This document shows positions 6,273-13,445 of a stretch of 15,000 nt of DNA, in pieces; within the stretch, counting starts at the first letter, position 1; every line of letters begins with the position of its first letter. Source of the DNA: Desulfuromonadaceae bacterium UBA2294 (GTDB lineage: Bacteria > Desulfobacterota > Desulfuromonadia > Desulfuromonadales > UBA2294); NCBI GenBank assembly GCA_002345625.1, contig DDWE01000050.1, positions 1-15,000 on the forward strand, in the 5' to 3' direction. The position numbers and the translations under genes were made by a program. The notes below the pieces were generated by a model. It was not told where the DNA came from. It ran no database searches and worked only from the letters and a program-made list of their open reading frames with translations.

Positions 6273-8753
6273 TTACGGGCCCATGAGCCCCGTGTCCCGC
6301 AGCACTTGCGCCAATTCACTAATCCTGTACGGTTTTCCAATAGCACCGGAAAATCCATAGGTGCGGTAATCAGACATGATCGGATCGTTTGAATATCCAC
6401 TTGAAACGATCAGGCAGGCAGAGGGATCAAGCGCCAGAATTTCTTTAGCCGCCTCTTTGCCCCCCAAGCCTCCAGGTATGGTGAGATCCAGAATCACTGC
6501 AATGAATGGCGCATCTGATGCTTTTGCCTCCTTATAGCACCTTATAGCATCGGATCCGTCTTTACAGGTTTTTGCATCAAACCCGATTTCTTCCAGCATC
6601 GCACTCGTAATACCCAGAATCATCTCCTCATCATCCATGACAAGGATTGAACCGCCATTATGAGCGCCCTGCGTCTGCGCAACGGTCTCCGCCTGATATT
6701 CCGGAAATGTCTCACCAATGGATGGCAGATAAATTGTGAAGGTGGTTCCTTTGCCAACGCTGGAACTGACGCTGATATGTCCGCCATGCTTGGTAATAAT
6801 TGAATGGGTTGAAGCAAGGCCTAATCCCGTACCACTGACTTTGGTTGTAAAGTAGGGGTCAAAGATTTTTCTCAAATCAGTCTCTGATATTCCGCAACCC
6901 TCGTCGGAACATTCAAGGCGGACATAGGTGCCGGGAGAAAGTGCCATATTATTATGGACACTGAGAGTCTCAATTTGCGCAGAAAGCGTTAGAACTCCTC
7001 CGCCCGGCATCGCTTGCGTGGCGTTGATAATAATGTTGTGCAGAGCCTGACTGATCTGGCCTTCATCCGCTTCTATGGCATGAATTGAATTCGGGATATC
7101 GACGAAACTTTTGACATTGGAACCGTGCAGGACCAGCGCTACACACTCATTCACCAGATTCTGGATTGAAAAAACTTTCTTAACCGGCTCACCCCCCTTG
7201 GCAAAGGTCAGGAGTTGTCGCGCCAGGTCGGTCGCCCGTAATGATGCTTTTTCAGCATCGAGCAGCGGATTGTATGACTTGTGAGTGTCATCAACGAACA
7301 TCTTGGCGAGAGATATATTGCCAATGATCCCGGTCAGGATATTATTGAAATCGTGGGCGATGCCACCGGCGAGGACGCCAAGTGACTCCAGTTTTTGCAA
7401 TTTAAGTTTCTCGTTTGCCTGCTCTTTACTCTCGGTAATATCCTGTACGCAGACGAGACTTGCCCAGGGATGGCCGTTAGTATCCAAAACCGGAGTGCCG
7501 GATATTGCCAATAATTTTGCGGTGCCATCAGGACGAACAAGCTGTAAATCATCAACCGTGGTCACTTCGCCATACATCCCCCGGACAATCGGCATCTCCT
7601 CAATTGGATAACGTTCTCCAGTCCCGTATCGATAGGATTCATAGACCTCTGTGAGATTCTGTTTGTTTGTGTCCGGCAAAACATCTCTGCCAAGAAGTTC
7701 AAGGGCCTTGGCGTTGGCAACCAGTGCCCTTCCCGAAGGAGCCTCGACCATGAAAACCCCGACCGGTAGATTGGCCAACAAGGTGTCAAACAAGCGATTG
7801 CGCTCGTCCAGCTGTTGTTGAGCCTCCTTCAGATCGTTAATGTCCAGAGTAATCCCCACTGTACCGGTGACCCGTCCCTGTTCATCAAACAAAGGAGCTT
7901 TATGGGTCAGGTGCCATTTCAGGCCATCCGGCATGGATATCTGTTCTTCCACCTGTTTTCGCTGACCGGTTGCACACATCTTGTGGTCATCCGCTATAAA
8001 CTCCTTGGCCATTTCTTCCGGAAACAGGTCAAGATCCGTCTTGCCGATACACTCATCAACCGAAAGACCACAGACTTTGGCAAACGGCTCATTGACCATC
8101 TCCAGACGGCTTTCACAGTCCTTGAGCCAGGCCATCATAGGCAAGTTATCGAGGATGGCTCGCTGTTGCAGCAGTAATCTTGCATGAGCGGTCTCGGTCG
8201 CCTTATGTTCTTCAATCTCTCTGGCCAAGGCCTCATTGGTCAGATGGAGCTTTTCATTGGCCTCGAAAAGCTGGCGGGTCCGCTCAGCGATCTGTTCCTC
8301 CAGAAGACGGTTCTGTTCCACCAGCCCCTGCAATGGATAAACTTCACCCTCGCGAACCAGGTGGTATGGAATAGAGATACTGCTGTGTGATATTTTCCAG
8401 CCCCTCGATTCCTTGCGGAATATCAGCACAAGCCGCGCGGTCTCCCGCGACAGGATATGGTCTTCGATGGGCAGATGGATATTAAAGAAGCCGGTGGTTA
8501 CGGCAATCGAATCAGACAGGGACTGAATGGCCAGATCCTTGAGCTCGATGCGCAGCGGTTCTTTGACCTGAGCAAAATCCTGGCGGGTGATGGCAATCCA
8601 TTCTTCGCGGCTTTTGACCAGAAAGTCACCACCGCCGGTGAAGCCTGAAAAATCATCACTGAAATGCTCCGTGAGTTGATCATCCCGGGAGGCGTACATC
8701 TGCAGGTAGTCGTCAAATAGCTGCCGGATTTCCTGATGATCTTTTGCATCCAT
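6273..8753 (-). CDS. Hybrid sensor histidine kinase: NTF2/SnoaL-like, two PAS, HisKA, HATPase, receiver
   Basis: The 826-residue protein has no membrane segment and should be cytoplasmic. Residues 1-140 look like an NTF2/SnoaL-type fold (LFDDYLQMYASRD at the start, GWKISHSSISIPYH at the end). A coiled coil follows (about 145-200), then two PAS domains (about 200-315 and 325-445). The H-box GGIAHDFNNIL carries the phosphorylated His467. The ATPase domain has N573/N577 (N-box), DEGCGI with D617, and GTGLGLA. A C-terminal receiver (about 700-820) has D707, D708, the phosphoacceptor D756 and K807, so all catalytic residues are present. AGAGG lies 9 bases before the ATG. There is no adjacent regulator with a DNA-binding domain, so the output partner must be encoded elsewhere. 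The signal is unknown. Confidence 0.93.
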   Translation of the reverse strand: MDAKDHQEIRQLFDDYLQMYASRDDQLTEHFSDDFSGFTGGGDFLVKSREEWIAITRQDFAQVKEPLRIELKDLAIQSLSDSIAVTTGFFNIHLPIEDHILSRETARLVLIFRKESRGWKISHSSISIPYHLVREGEVYPLQGLVEQNRLLEEQIAERTRQLFEANEKLHLTNEALAREIEEHKATETAHARLLLQQRAILDNLPMMAWLKDCESRLEMVNEPFAKVCGLSVDECIGKTDLDLFPEEMAKEFIADDHKMCATGQRKQVEEQISMPDGLKWHLTHKAPLFDEQGRVTGTVGITLDINDLKEAQQQLDERNRLFDTLLANLPVGVFMVEAPSGRALVANAKALELLGRDVLPDTNKQNLTEVYESYRYGTGERYPIEEMPIVRGMYGEVTTVDDLQLVRPDGTAKLLAISGTPVLDTNGHPWASLVCVQDITESKEQANEKLKLQKLESLGVLAGGIAHDFNNILTGIIGNISLAKMFVDDTHKSYNPLLDAEKASLRATDLARQLLTFAKGGEPVKKVFSIQNLVNECVALVLHGSNVKSFVDIPNSIHAIEADEGQISQALHNIIINATQAMPGGGVLTLSAQIETLSVHNNMALSPGTYVRLECSDEGCGISETDLRKIFDPYFTTKVSGTGLGLASTHSIITKHGGHISVSSSVGKGTTFTIYLPSIGETFPEYQAETVAQTQGAHNGGSILVMDDEEMILGITSAMLEEIGFDAKTCKDGSDAIRCYKEAKASDAPFIAVILDLTIPGGLGGKEAAKEILALDPSACLIVSSGYSNDPIMSDYRTYGFSGAIGKPYRISELAQVLRDTGLMGP

Positions 8754-8859
8754 TGCTTAAGACCTCTTTGTATGGGTATGTCTTCGCGACTCTATGAAAC
8801 AGAATGATAGTAACATCTTGATACAATCGAAATTCATTTTTAATCATACGGCTTTCTCC

Positions 8860-8934
8860 GGGGGCCAGGTAAATAGAGGACAATGCCCCTCTCCATTTAC
8901 TGTCAACCCCCCAGGTCAAGCCTGCCCCCTTTTC
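8860..8934. repeat. REP-like palindromic element or remnant of a small transposable element
   Basis: GTAAATAGAGG (8869-8879) pairs with 8888-8900 (with a 2-base CC bulge) around an 8-base loop, and GGGGG (8860-8864) can pair with CCCCC (8907-8912) outside it. Next to it, GCCTGCCCCCTTTTC (8920-8934) recurs exactly at 10281-10295. Folded GC-rich units of this sort, repeated between genes, are typical of REP sequences. The mobile origin is inferred. Confidence 0.4.
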
Positions 8935-9079
8935 CCCGTAAACACTCTCTAACGCTCTTCAGCACAACATCCTGAATGAAACCTCGGACGGCTCATCTAT
9001 TCCTGCCAACAAGACACATCATATTTGACAGTAAAGTTGCGGGTGACGGAATCTGCAAGCTGTTCCACCCTCTACCTAT

Positions 9080-9094
9080 CGGTGGAATCCACCG
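9080..9094. promoter_or_regulatory. Palindrome CGGTGGA-A-TCCACCG, candidate activator site
   Basis: Seven-base arms flank one central base with perfect symmetry. A third copy of the half-site (TTCCACC, 9063-9069) lies just upstream and can also pair with GGTGGAA. The site is 52-66 bases upstream of the sigma-54 promoter, so it may bind the activator of the outer-membrane protein gene. Confidence 0.45.
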
Positions 9095-9145
9095 TTTACT
9101 CTGCATAATCGGCTACTTGTCAACGAATTTTGTAAATATAATTAG

Positions 9146-9160
9146 TGGCACGTTAGTTGC
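9146..9160 (+). promoter_or_regulatory. Sigma-54 (-24/-12) promoter of the outer-membrane protein gene
   Basis: TGGCACGTTAGTTGC matches the consensus TGGCACG-N4-TTGC at every fixed base, with GG (9147-9148) and GC (9159-9160) 10 bases apart. Transcription should begin near 9172, leaving a leader of about 57 bases before the ATG at 9229. Confidence 0.8.
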
Positions 9161-9228
9161 GCTTACTCCTGTTGATAGAAAACCGCGAACATGGACAAAG
9201 AAGCAGTTTACTTTTATCAGGAGGAATT

Positions 9229-9840
9229 ATGAAAACGGCAAGATTTCTGTTTTTGATGCTCGCAGTTACCCTGGTCAGTCTCTCATCCCCGGCCTTTGCG
9301 GCGTCGGACGCGGACAGCTATATCGCATTCAAGGGGGGAGTTTATTCGCCCAGCGATTCATACGACCTTGACAATTTCAATGCAGGCAGCACGACGCGTA
9401 TAGACAGCAAAACCGGGTTTGCCGGAGAGGTTGTCATCGGTCATTACTTTTTGCCGGTTTTGGCCGTGGAATTGGGCGCCGGCTACTTTGAGAGCAAAGG
9501 TTCGCCCGCAGCAGTCGTCGGCGAAACGAAACTTAAAGTTGTCCCGGTGGTCGCCACCGGGAAGGTCTTTCTCCCCATCGGGCCTCTTGAGCCCTACGGA
9601 CTGTTCGGCATTGGCGCCTACATTTCCGACCTGGAGCTGGAGGGAAACAACACTGCTTTCGACGGTTCGACCGAGATCACCTATGGATTGCATGCCGGTG
9701 CCGGACTCAATATCAATCTGTCAGATGCCTTTTTCTTTGGCTTTGAGGGGAAATACCTTTGGGCTGAGCCTTCCTTCGGTGGGGACCATATCAAGCTGAA
9801 CGGGTTTGTTTCGACCGCAATGATCGGGACCAAATTCTAG
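9229..9840 (+). CDS. Outer-membrane beta-barrel protein (OMP_b-brl / OmpW-OmpX-like)
   Basis: The 203-residue protein has a Sec signal peptide (residues 1-24, cleavage after SSPAFA) and then about 180 residues of alternating strands and turns ending in IGTKF, with the terminal Phe that marks many barrel proteins for the BAM machinery. Strand-like segments such as YIAFKGGVYSP, GFAGEVVIGHYF and GLHAGAGLNINL suggest an eight-stranded barrel of the OMP_b-brl class. The start at 9229 follows a strong AGGAGG (9219-9224) and begins the signal peptide; an in-frame ATG at 9157 lies inside the sigma-54 promoter and is rejected. It is transcribed alone, with a promoter at 9146-9160 and a terminator at 9848. 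Its role could be envelope protection or uptake of small molecules; the sequence does not decide. Confidence 0.88.
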   Translation: MKTARFLFLMLAVTLVSLSSPAFAASDADSYIAFKGGVYSPSDSYDLDNFNAGSTTRIDSKTGFAGEVVIGHYFLPVLAVELGAGYFESKGSPAAVVGETKLKVVPVVATGKVFLPIGPLEPYGLFGIGAYISDLELEGNNTAFDGSTEITYGLHAGAGLNINLSDAFFFGFEGKYLWAEPSFGGDHIKLNGFVSTAMIGTKF

Positions 9841-9847
9841 AATGTAT

Positions 9848-9893
9848 TTAACCCTGCACTCGATTGGTGGGTGCAGGGTTAAGTTTGAATTTT
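9848..9893 (+). terminator. Rho-independent terminator of the outer-membrane protein gene
   Basis: TTAACCCTGCAC (9848-9859) pairs perfectly with 9871-9882, a 12-bp stem with an 11-base loop, 7 bases after the stop codon. A T-rich stretch (TTTGAATTTT) follows. Confidence 0.9.
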
Positions 9894-9966
9894 GTGAGTC
9901 GCGGGTCGCTGATAAATCCGCGGCGACACCCGAGCAGTCCAATTGCTGAACCAGCGGAGGTATCCG

Positions 9967-10173
9967 ATGAAAACGAAAAGCAGTACCCAGGATCAAGTCG
10001 AAGGCAAATTTCACGAAGCGAAGGGCAAGGCCAAGAAACTCGCCGGAGAATTAACCGATAATCCTGAATTAAAAGCTGAAGGGGTCGGTGAAAGTGTCGC
10101 CGGAAAGATACAAATAAAGCTCGGCGAGATCGAAAAAGTCCTGGGGAGGTCGTCAGACCTCAAAAGGGAATGA
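9967..10173 (+). CDS. CsbD-family stress protein
   Basis: The 68-residue, highly charged protein has the CsbD pattern: DQVEGKFHEAKGKAKKLAGE near the start, then a helix and GVGESVAGKIQIKLGEIEKV. CsbD-like proteins are small, soluble, mostly helical and accumulate under general or osmotic stress; their molecular function is unknown. GCGGAGG ends 6 bases before the ATG at 9967, which settles the start. An in-frame ATG 8 codons upstream lacks such a site. It stands alone between two terminators (9848 and 10252), so it probably has its own promoter in 9894-9953, where I see no clear sigma-70 or sigma-54 match. Confidence 0.88.
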   Translation: MKTKSSTQDQVEGKFHEAKGKAKKLAGELTDNPELKAEGVGESVAGKIQIKLGEIEKVLGRSSDLKRE

Positions 10174-10251
10174 TAAGCCTGGAGTGCTTTTAGATCCCCT
10201 GTTATCGAGGCTGACCAGAACTCCAGAAACCCGTCCCGGCATGATAGAAGT

Positions 10252-10294
10252 AAGGGGGCAGGCCGCTTTTCAATAAAGCCGCCTGCCCCCTTTT
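10252..10294 (+). terminator. Rho-independent terminator after csbD, made of a REP-like GC-rich stem
   Basis: AAGGGGGCAGGC (10252-10263) pairs perfectly with 10281-10292; GCTTT/AAAGC extends the stem after one C-C mismatch, leaving a 5-base loop. TTTT closes it on the plus strand. The right arm shares 15 bases with 8920-8934, which hints that the hairpin comes from the same repeated element. Confidence 0.85.
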
Positions 10295-10334
10295 CGTCCC
10301 ACGGAATGGCACAACTTGCTCCGGCGCGTTTCAG

Positions 10335-10988
10335 TCACGAACGGCGAGACGTCAAGCCGGACGTGCGATTCCAAAATTTGAAATGCAGATAAATGACAGC
10401 ACTCAGGACCGCGGCAAAAAAGCACCACACAGAAAAGAACGCGACAGTGTAAAACCAGAAAGCCACCGCAAAAAGCAGCAGCGCCAGAAAGCCAAAGAGG
10501 TTGATCATCTTGTGACTTGAAAAGAAGCAGGCAGCACAGGTCGCCGCAACATAGACTGCCAACACCTGAAGATTATTAAAATTGGGCAAAACATAGACGA
10601 TGTTACACATGACCTCGGAAATAACCGGATATTTAACGATAAAGTAAAGGTTGTACAGGCCGACCGCGATCCCCGTTATCAGAAACAGCGCGATGACCTT
10701 TTTGCGCCAGATAACGGTTTCCAGCAAGCCGACCGCGAACGGGACAAATATCGGCCACAGTACATGCGAGAAGAGTATAAACAGATAAGTTGTTGTCACA
10801 TTGAGCCACGGAACATCAAACCGAAATGACAGCCAGAGCATGCCCTCGATGATCTGCTGAACCCCGAACAATAACGGGATCATAGCAAACGGAATGTCTG
10901 CCTTTCGTTCCACCTCCTTCACTGTTGCCACGCCGAGCCCTGACAAGGCGACTCCTGCAGCAAAACTTGCTGTTGCTGAAAAACACAT
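10335..10988 (-). CDS. Multi-pass membrane protein, DUF6629-like
   Basis: The 217-residue protein starts MCFSATASFAAG and continues with an IPLLFGVQQIIEGMLWLSF motif, a pattern I know from DUF6629 membrane proteins of unknown function. About seven hydrophobic helices can be drawn, spaced through the full length (for example residues 35-54, 65-90, 95-115, 138-155, 163-185 and 187-203), so it lies in the inner membrane. The ATG at 10988 is used because the MCFSATASF start is itself conserved; AAGGA lies 11 bases upstream, a little far. It is the last gene of the minus-strand group that begins with the flavoenzyme, 216 bases after the 35-residue membrane protein. I cannot tell whether it shares their transcript. 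Confidence 0.8.
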   Translation of the reverse strand: MCFSATASFAAGVALSGLGVATVKEVERKADIPFAMIPLLFGVQQIIEGMLWLSFRFDVPWLNVTTTYLFILFSHVLWPIFVPFAVGLLETVIWRKKVIALFLITGIAVGLYNLYFIVKYPVISEVMCNIVYVLPNFNNLQVLAVYVAATCAACFFSSHKMINLFGFLALLLFAVAFWFYTVAFFSVWCFFAAVLSAVIYLHFKFWNRTSGLTSRRS

Positions 10989-11204
10989 GGTGCCTGAGTC
11001 CTTTCATGCCGATCGTGATTGTTGCACTAGAAGGCATGGCCATAGGATCAAATCTGCTGCTGGCTTTTGACAATCACCGACGATTGGATAGGCTTCCACT
11101 CTGGAGATATTTTAGAGACCGGCTTGACGATGTTGAAGATGCATGCTGACGATGTACCAATAGATAAAATAGAAAACGACACCCCCCTGCCCCTATACCC
11201 TCGG

Positions 11205-11312
11205 TCATTTTTTCCCGAACAGACTCCTTAGGACAACGACAACAACCACCAATACGGCGAGCACTGCCCAAATCGTCATCTGTCCACCCATCCATCCACC
11301 AGTCTGCTCCAT
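11205..11312 (-). CDS. Single-span membrane microprotein, 35 residues
   Basis: The frame starts at ATG 11312, 7 bases after a perfect AAGGAG (11320-11325), and ends at TGA 11205-11207. The 35-residue product has a Gly/Met/Gln-rich start (MEQTGGWMGGQM), a hydrophobic helix (residues 13-28, including six consecutive Val) and a basic end (RSLFGKK). This is the normal design of small inner-membrane proteins. It follows cheB by 41 bases on the same strand. It is too short to be found by length-limited gene callers. I do not recognise the family, although similar tiny proteins lie beside stress genes in this kind of genome. The coding call rests on the ribosome binding site and the clean amphipathic layout. 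Confidence 0.75.
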   Translation of the reverse strand: MEQTGGWMGGQMTIWAVLAVLVVVVVVLRSLFGKK

Positions 11313-11353
11313 ACTGAATCTCCTTGAATTAAATTCCAGTTGTGATTCTCTCT

Positions 11354-11929
11354 TCACGCTTCGTGGGCAATTCGTGCAATCTCTTTCGCGATGCCTTCAG
11401 GCGAAAGGATAAAATCGATATAGCCGCTGGCGATTGCGCTCTCGGGCATCTCTGGCTGCCCGGCAGTTTCGGGCTTTTGCGCAAGAGTGATGCCGCCCAC
11501 TTCTTTGATGCCGCGCAAGGCTGCGGCACCATCACCATCAAAACCAGAGACAATGACCGCAATCAGTTTGCCATCCCAGTTCTTGGTCATGGACCGCATA
11601 AAAACCGTAATCACGTCGGGCCACCCATGTGGCTTGGAAATCGGCTTGAGGCGAAACTCGCCATCAAGAACATGTAAATCGCGCTTTTCGGGGATGATGA
11701 AGACGTGGTTGGGCTCGATGTCCAGCTTTTCAGTGATCAGTTCCACCGGCATCTTCGTGTATTTCGGAAGAATCTCGTGGAGCAGGGTGGCGACTTGCCG
11801 CAGGTGATTGACAATAACGATGGCCACACCCATATCGTCCGGAAGCTGTTTCAGTAATCGGATATAGGCGTCGAGACCGCCGGCCGAACCGCCCACACAA
11901 ACGACAGGAAAGTGCCTCTTGGCTTTCAT
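11354..11929 (-). CDS. CheB-type protein-glutamate methylesterase domain, without receiver
   Basis: The 191-residue protein is a bare CheB methylesterase domain. The catalytic triad is visible: Ser15 in VGGSAGGL, His42 in VNHL and Asp133 in SGFDGDGA, with spacings close to Salmonella CheB (S164, H190, D286). CheB removes methyl groups from chemoreceptor glutamates, or deamidates glutamines. The usual N-terminal receiver domain that controls it is missing, and no cheR, cheA or receptor gene is near. ATG at 11929 is preferred to ATG 11944 because GGAG stands 9 bases before it and the beta-strand PVVCVGGS then comes at the expected distance. Proteins of this short form occur in many deltaproteobacteria; their substrate is not known from the sequence. 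It lies 175 bases after the flavoenzyme gene. Confidence 0.9.
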   Translation of the reverse strand: MKAKRHFPVVCVGGSAGGLDAYIRLLKQLPDDMGVAIVIVNHLRQVATLLHEILPKYTKMPVELITEKLDIEPNHVFIIPEKRDLHVLDGEFRLKPISKPHGWPDVITVFMRSMTKNWDGKLIAVIVSGFDGDGAAALRGIKEVGGITLAQKPETAGQPEMPESAIASGYIDFILSPEGIAKEIARIAHEA

Positions 11930-12104
11930 AGACAATCGCTCCATGGAGAATCTTTCATTCCCGATTCGGATCCGGGATGCCGGCTCTTATGGCTCTTTTG
12001 CCCTGGCAGAAGTAGTCGCCCGCAACCGGGTAGAAATAGGGGGAATGCTTTCGAATAGCGGCCCGGCTTTAACTTCACGAGGTTTCCTGCAAGTATGTGG
12101 TTTT

Positions 12105-13445
12105 TCACCGTGACACCTCCTTGACCGCCTGATTGGCAGCAATGAGAAGCGGATCCCAGACCGGCGCATAGGGTGGGGCATAACAGAGGTCAAGTTCGGC
12201 GAGTTCGAACACCGTCATCTGGTTGTAGATCGCCGTTGCCAGGACATCGAGCCGTTTTGCCACCACGTCCTGACCGATCATCTGCGCGCCTAAGAGCAGA
12301 CCGCTTTTTTTCTCGCATAAAAGCAGCACCCGCATCCGGCCGCCACCCGGAAAGCCCCCCCTGGTCGGAGAATCCACAGAGACCTTCACGTAGTTCGTGC
12401 CGTTTCCCCGGAGTTGCGGTTCGTTAAGACCGGTCGTCCCCACCGTCAGGTCAAAAAACTTAAAGACCGCACTCTGGTCGATTCCAGAAAACATCTGCAT
12501 GGCGTTGTTGTTAACGATATTGTTGCCGACCAGCCGTCCCTGCTTGTTTGCCACCGGCCCGAGCGGTATGTAACCGTTTCTGCCAAGTTGACGGACGTAG
12601 TGCTCAGTGCAGTCACCGGCGGCGAAGACATCGGGAAGGTTCGTCCGCAAAAAGCGATCAACCTTAACCGCCCCGTTAACCCCGAGCTCGCCTCCGGCCG
12701 CCTTAAAGAGGTCGGTGTTCGGTTTTGTGCCGATGGCGGCAACGACCATCTCCGCATCAAAGTCTCCGGCCGTGGTTCGGACCAGGGGACCTGTCTTCTC
12801 GATCATTTCAACGCCGGTGTAGAGCCGTATCCTTTTTTCGGCAAGCTTCTCCAACACCTTTTCCCGAATCTCTTCGGCAAAAGTAGGGAGAATCTTGGCC
12901 GATCGTTTAAGGATAACCAGGGAGATATTCAGATCGCAGAAGACCTCGGCGAGCTCAAGGCTGGTATACCCGGCGCCGGCAAGCACTGCCGAGGCAGGGG
13001 CCTTTTCGTAGATGAAATGTTTGACCTGCCGCATGTCGTCCAGCGTCTTGAACGAGAAGACATCCGGAGCATCAAACCCTGGCAGAGTCAGCCGATTTGC
13101 TTTGTTGCCGGTGGCATAAACCAGGAAATCGTAACGTTCACGATAGGTTCGAGAGTTGTCGCGGGCAACGATCGTCACCTCCTTTTTGACGGAGTCGATC
13201 GCAACGACTTCATGCTGCAGGCGGTAATCGATGTCCCGTTCCACGCGGATCTGCTCAAGCGTCAGCGCATACAGACTCTCAACCGGTTTATCCTCTAAAA
13301 GCAGATTGTACGGCATGCCGCAGGCACCGTACGAAACATCGCCCGATTTTTCCAGAACGATCACTTCGGCGCCGGGATCCTGGCGTTTAATCTGGCTGGC
13401 AGCCGACACCCCCCCTGCCACCCCACCGATAATAACTGTTTTCAT
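12105..13445 (-). CDS. FAD-dependent pyridine nucleotide-disulfide oxidoreductase, CoA-disulfide reductase / NADH oxidase type
   Basis: The 446-residue protein starts with an FAD-binding motif (VIIGGVAGGVSAA, residues 4-16) and has SYGACGMPY with Cys42, the single redox cysteine of CoA-disulfide reductases and NADH oxidases. A nucleotide-binding motif follows near 157-165, then AAIGTKPNTD, the second FAD motif VFAAGDC, and the dimerisation domain ending in CYAPPYAPVWDPLLIAAN, as in CoADR. It should use NAD(P)H to reduce CoA disulfide, persulfides or oxygen. The second motif reads GAGYTSLE, so the third Gly of GxGxxG is Ser162, which is unusual. No C-terminal rhodanese domain is present. GGAG lies 5 bases before the ATG. 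A sigma-54-like promoter stands at 13516-13530. CoADR and NADH oxidase cannot be told apart with certainty here. Confidence 0.9.
   Translation of the reverse strand: MKTVIIGGVAGGVSAASQIKRQDPGAEVIVLEKSGDVSYGACGMPYNLLLEDKPVESLYALTLEQIRVERDIDYRLQHEVVAIDSVKKEVTIVARDNSRTYRERYDFLVYATGNKANRLTLPGFDAPDVFSFKTLDDMRQVKHFIYEKAPASAVLAGAGYTSLELAEVFCDLNISLVILKRSAKILPTFAEEIREKVLEKLAEKRIRLYTGVEMIEKTGPLVRTTAGDFDAEMVVAAIGTKPNTDLFKAAGGELGVNGAVKVDRFLRTNLPDVFAAGDCTEHYVRQLGRNGYIPLGPVANKQGRLVGNNIVNNNAMQMFSGIDQSAVFKFFDLTVGTTGLNEPQLRGNGTNYVKVSVDSPTRGGFPGGGRMRVLLLCEKKSGLLLGAQMIGQDVVAKRLDVLATAIYNQMTVFELAELDLCYAPPYAPVWDPLLIAANQAVKEVSR

Larger units (their letters stand above)
8754..9228. other. Regulatory region between the divergent kinase and outer-membrane protein genes
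   Basis: The 475 bases hold a REP-like folded element (8860-8934), an 11-bp inverted repeat whose arms are TTTACTGTCAA (8896-8906) and TTGACAGTAAA (9025-9035), the palindrome at 9080-9094 and the sigma-54 promoter at 9146-9160. A TATAAT hexamer at 9137-9142 has no good -35 partner. I see no reading frame with a ribosome binding site other than the two flanking genes. Confidence 0.6.

Noticed and set aside
9117..9142. TTGTCA with TATAAT as a sigma-70 promoter of the barrel gene
   Set aside because: The spacer is only 14 bases. The adjacent sigma-54 site is a much better match, though the TATAAT hexamer itself is perfect.
10307..10319. TGGCAC followed by TTGC after the csbD terminator
   Set aside because: The two blocks are two bases too close for a -24/-12 promoter, and no gene begins downstream on that strand.
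10925..11149. Plus-strand open frame before the 35-residue gene
   Set aside because: It overlaps the start of the DUF6629-like gene on the other strand, has no ribosome binding site and no known pattern.
12414..13298. Long plus-strand open frame of 294 residues opposite the flavoenzyme gene
   Set aside because: It lies entirely antisense to a gene with clear FAD motifs, and its translation has no recognisable domain.
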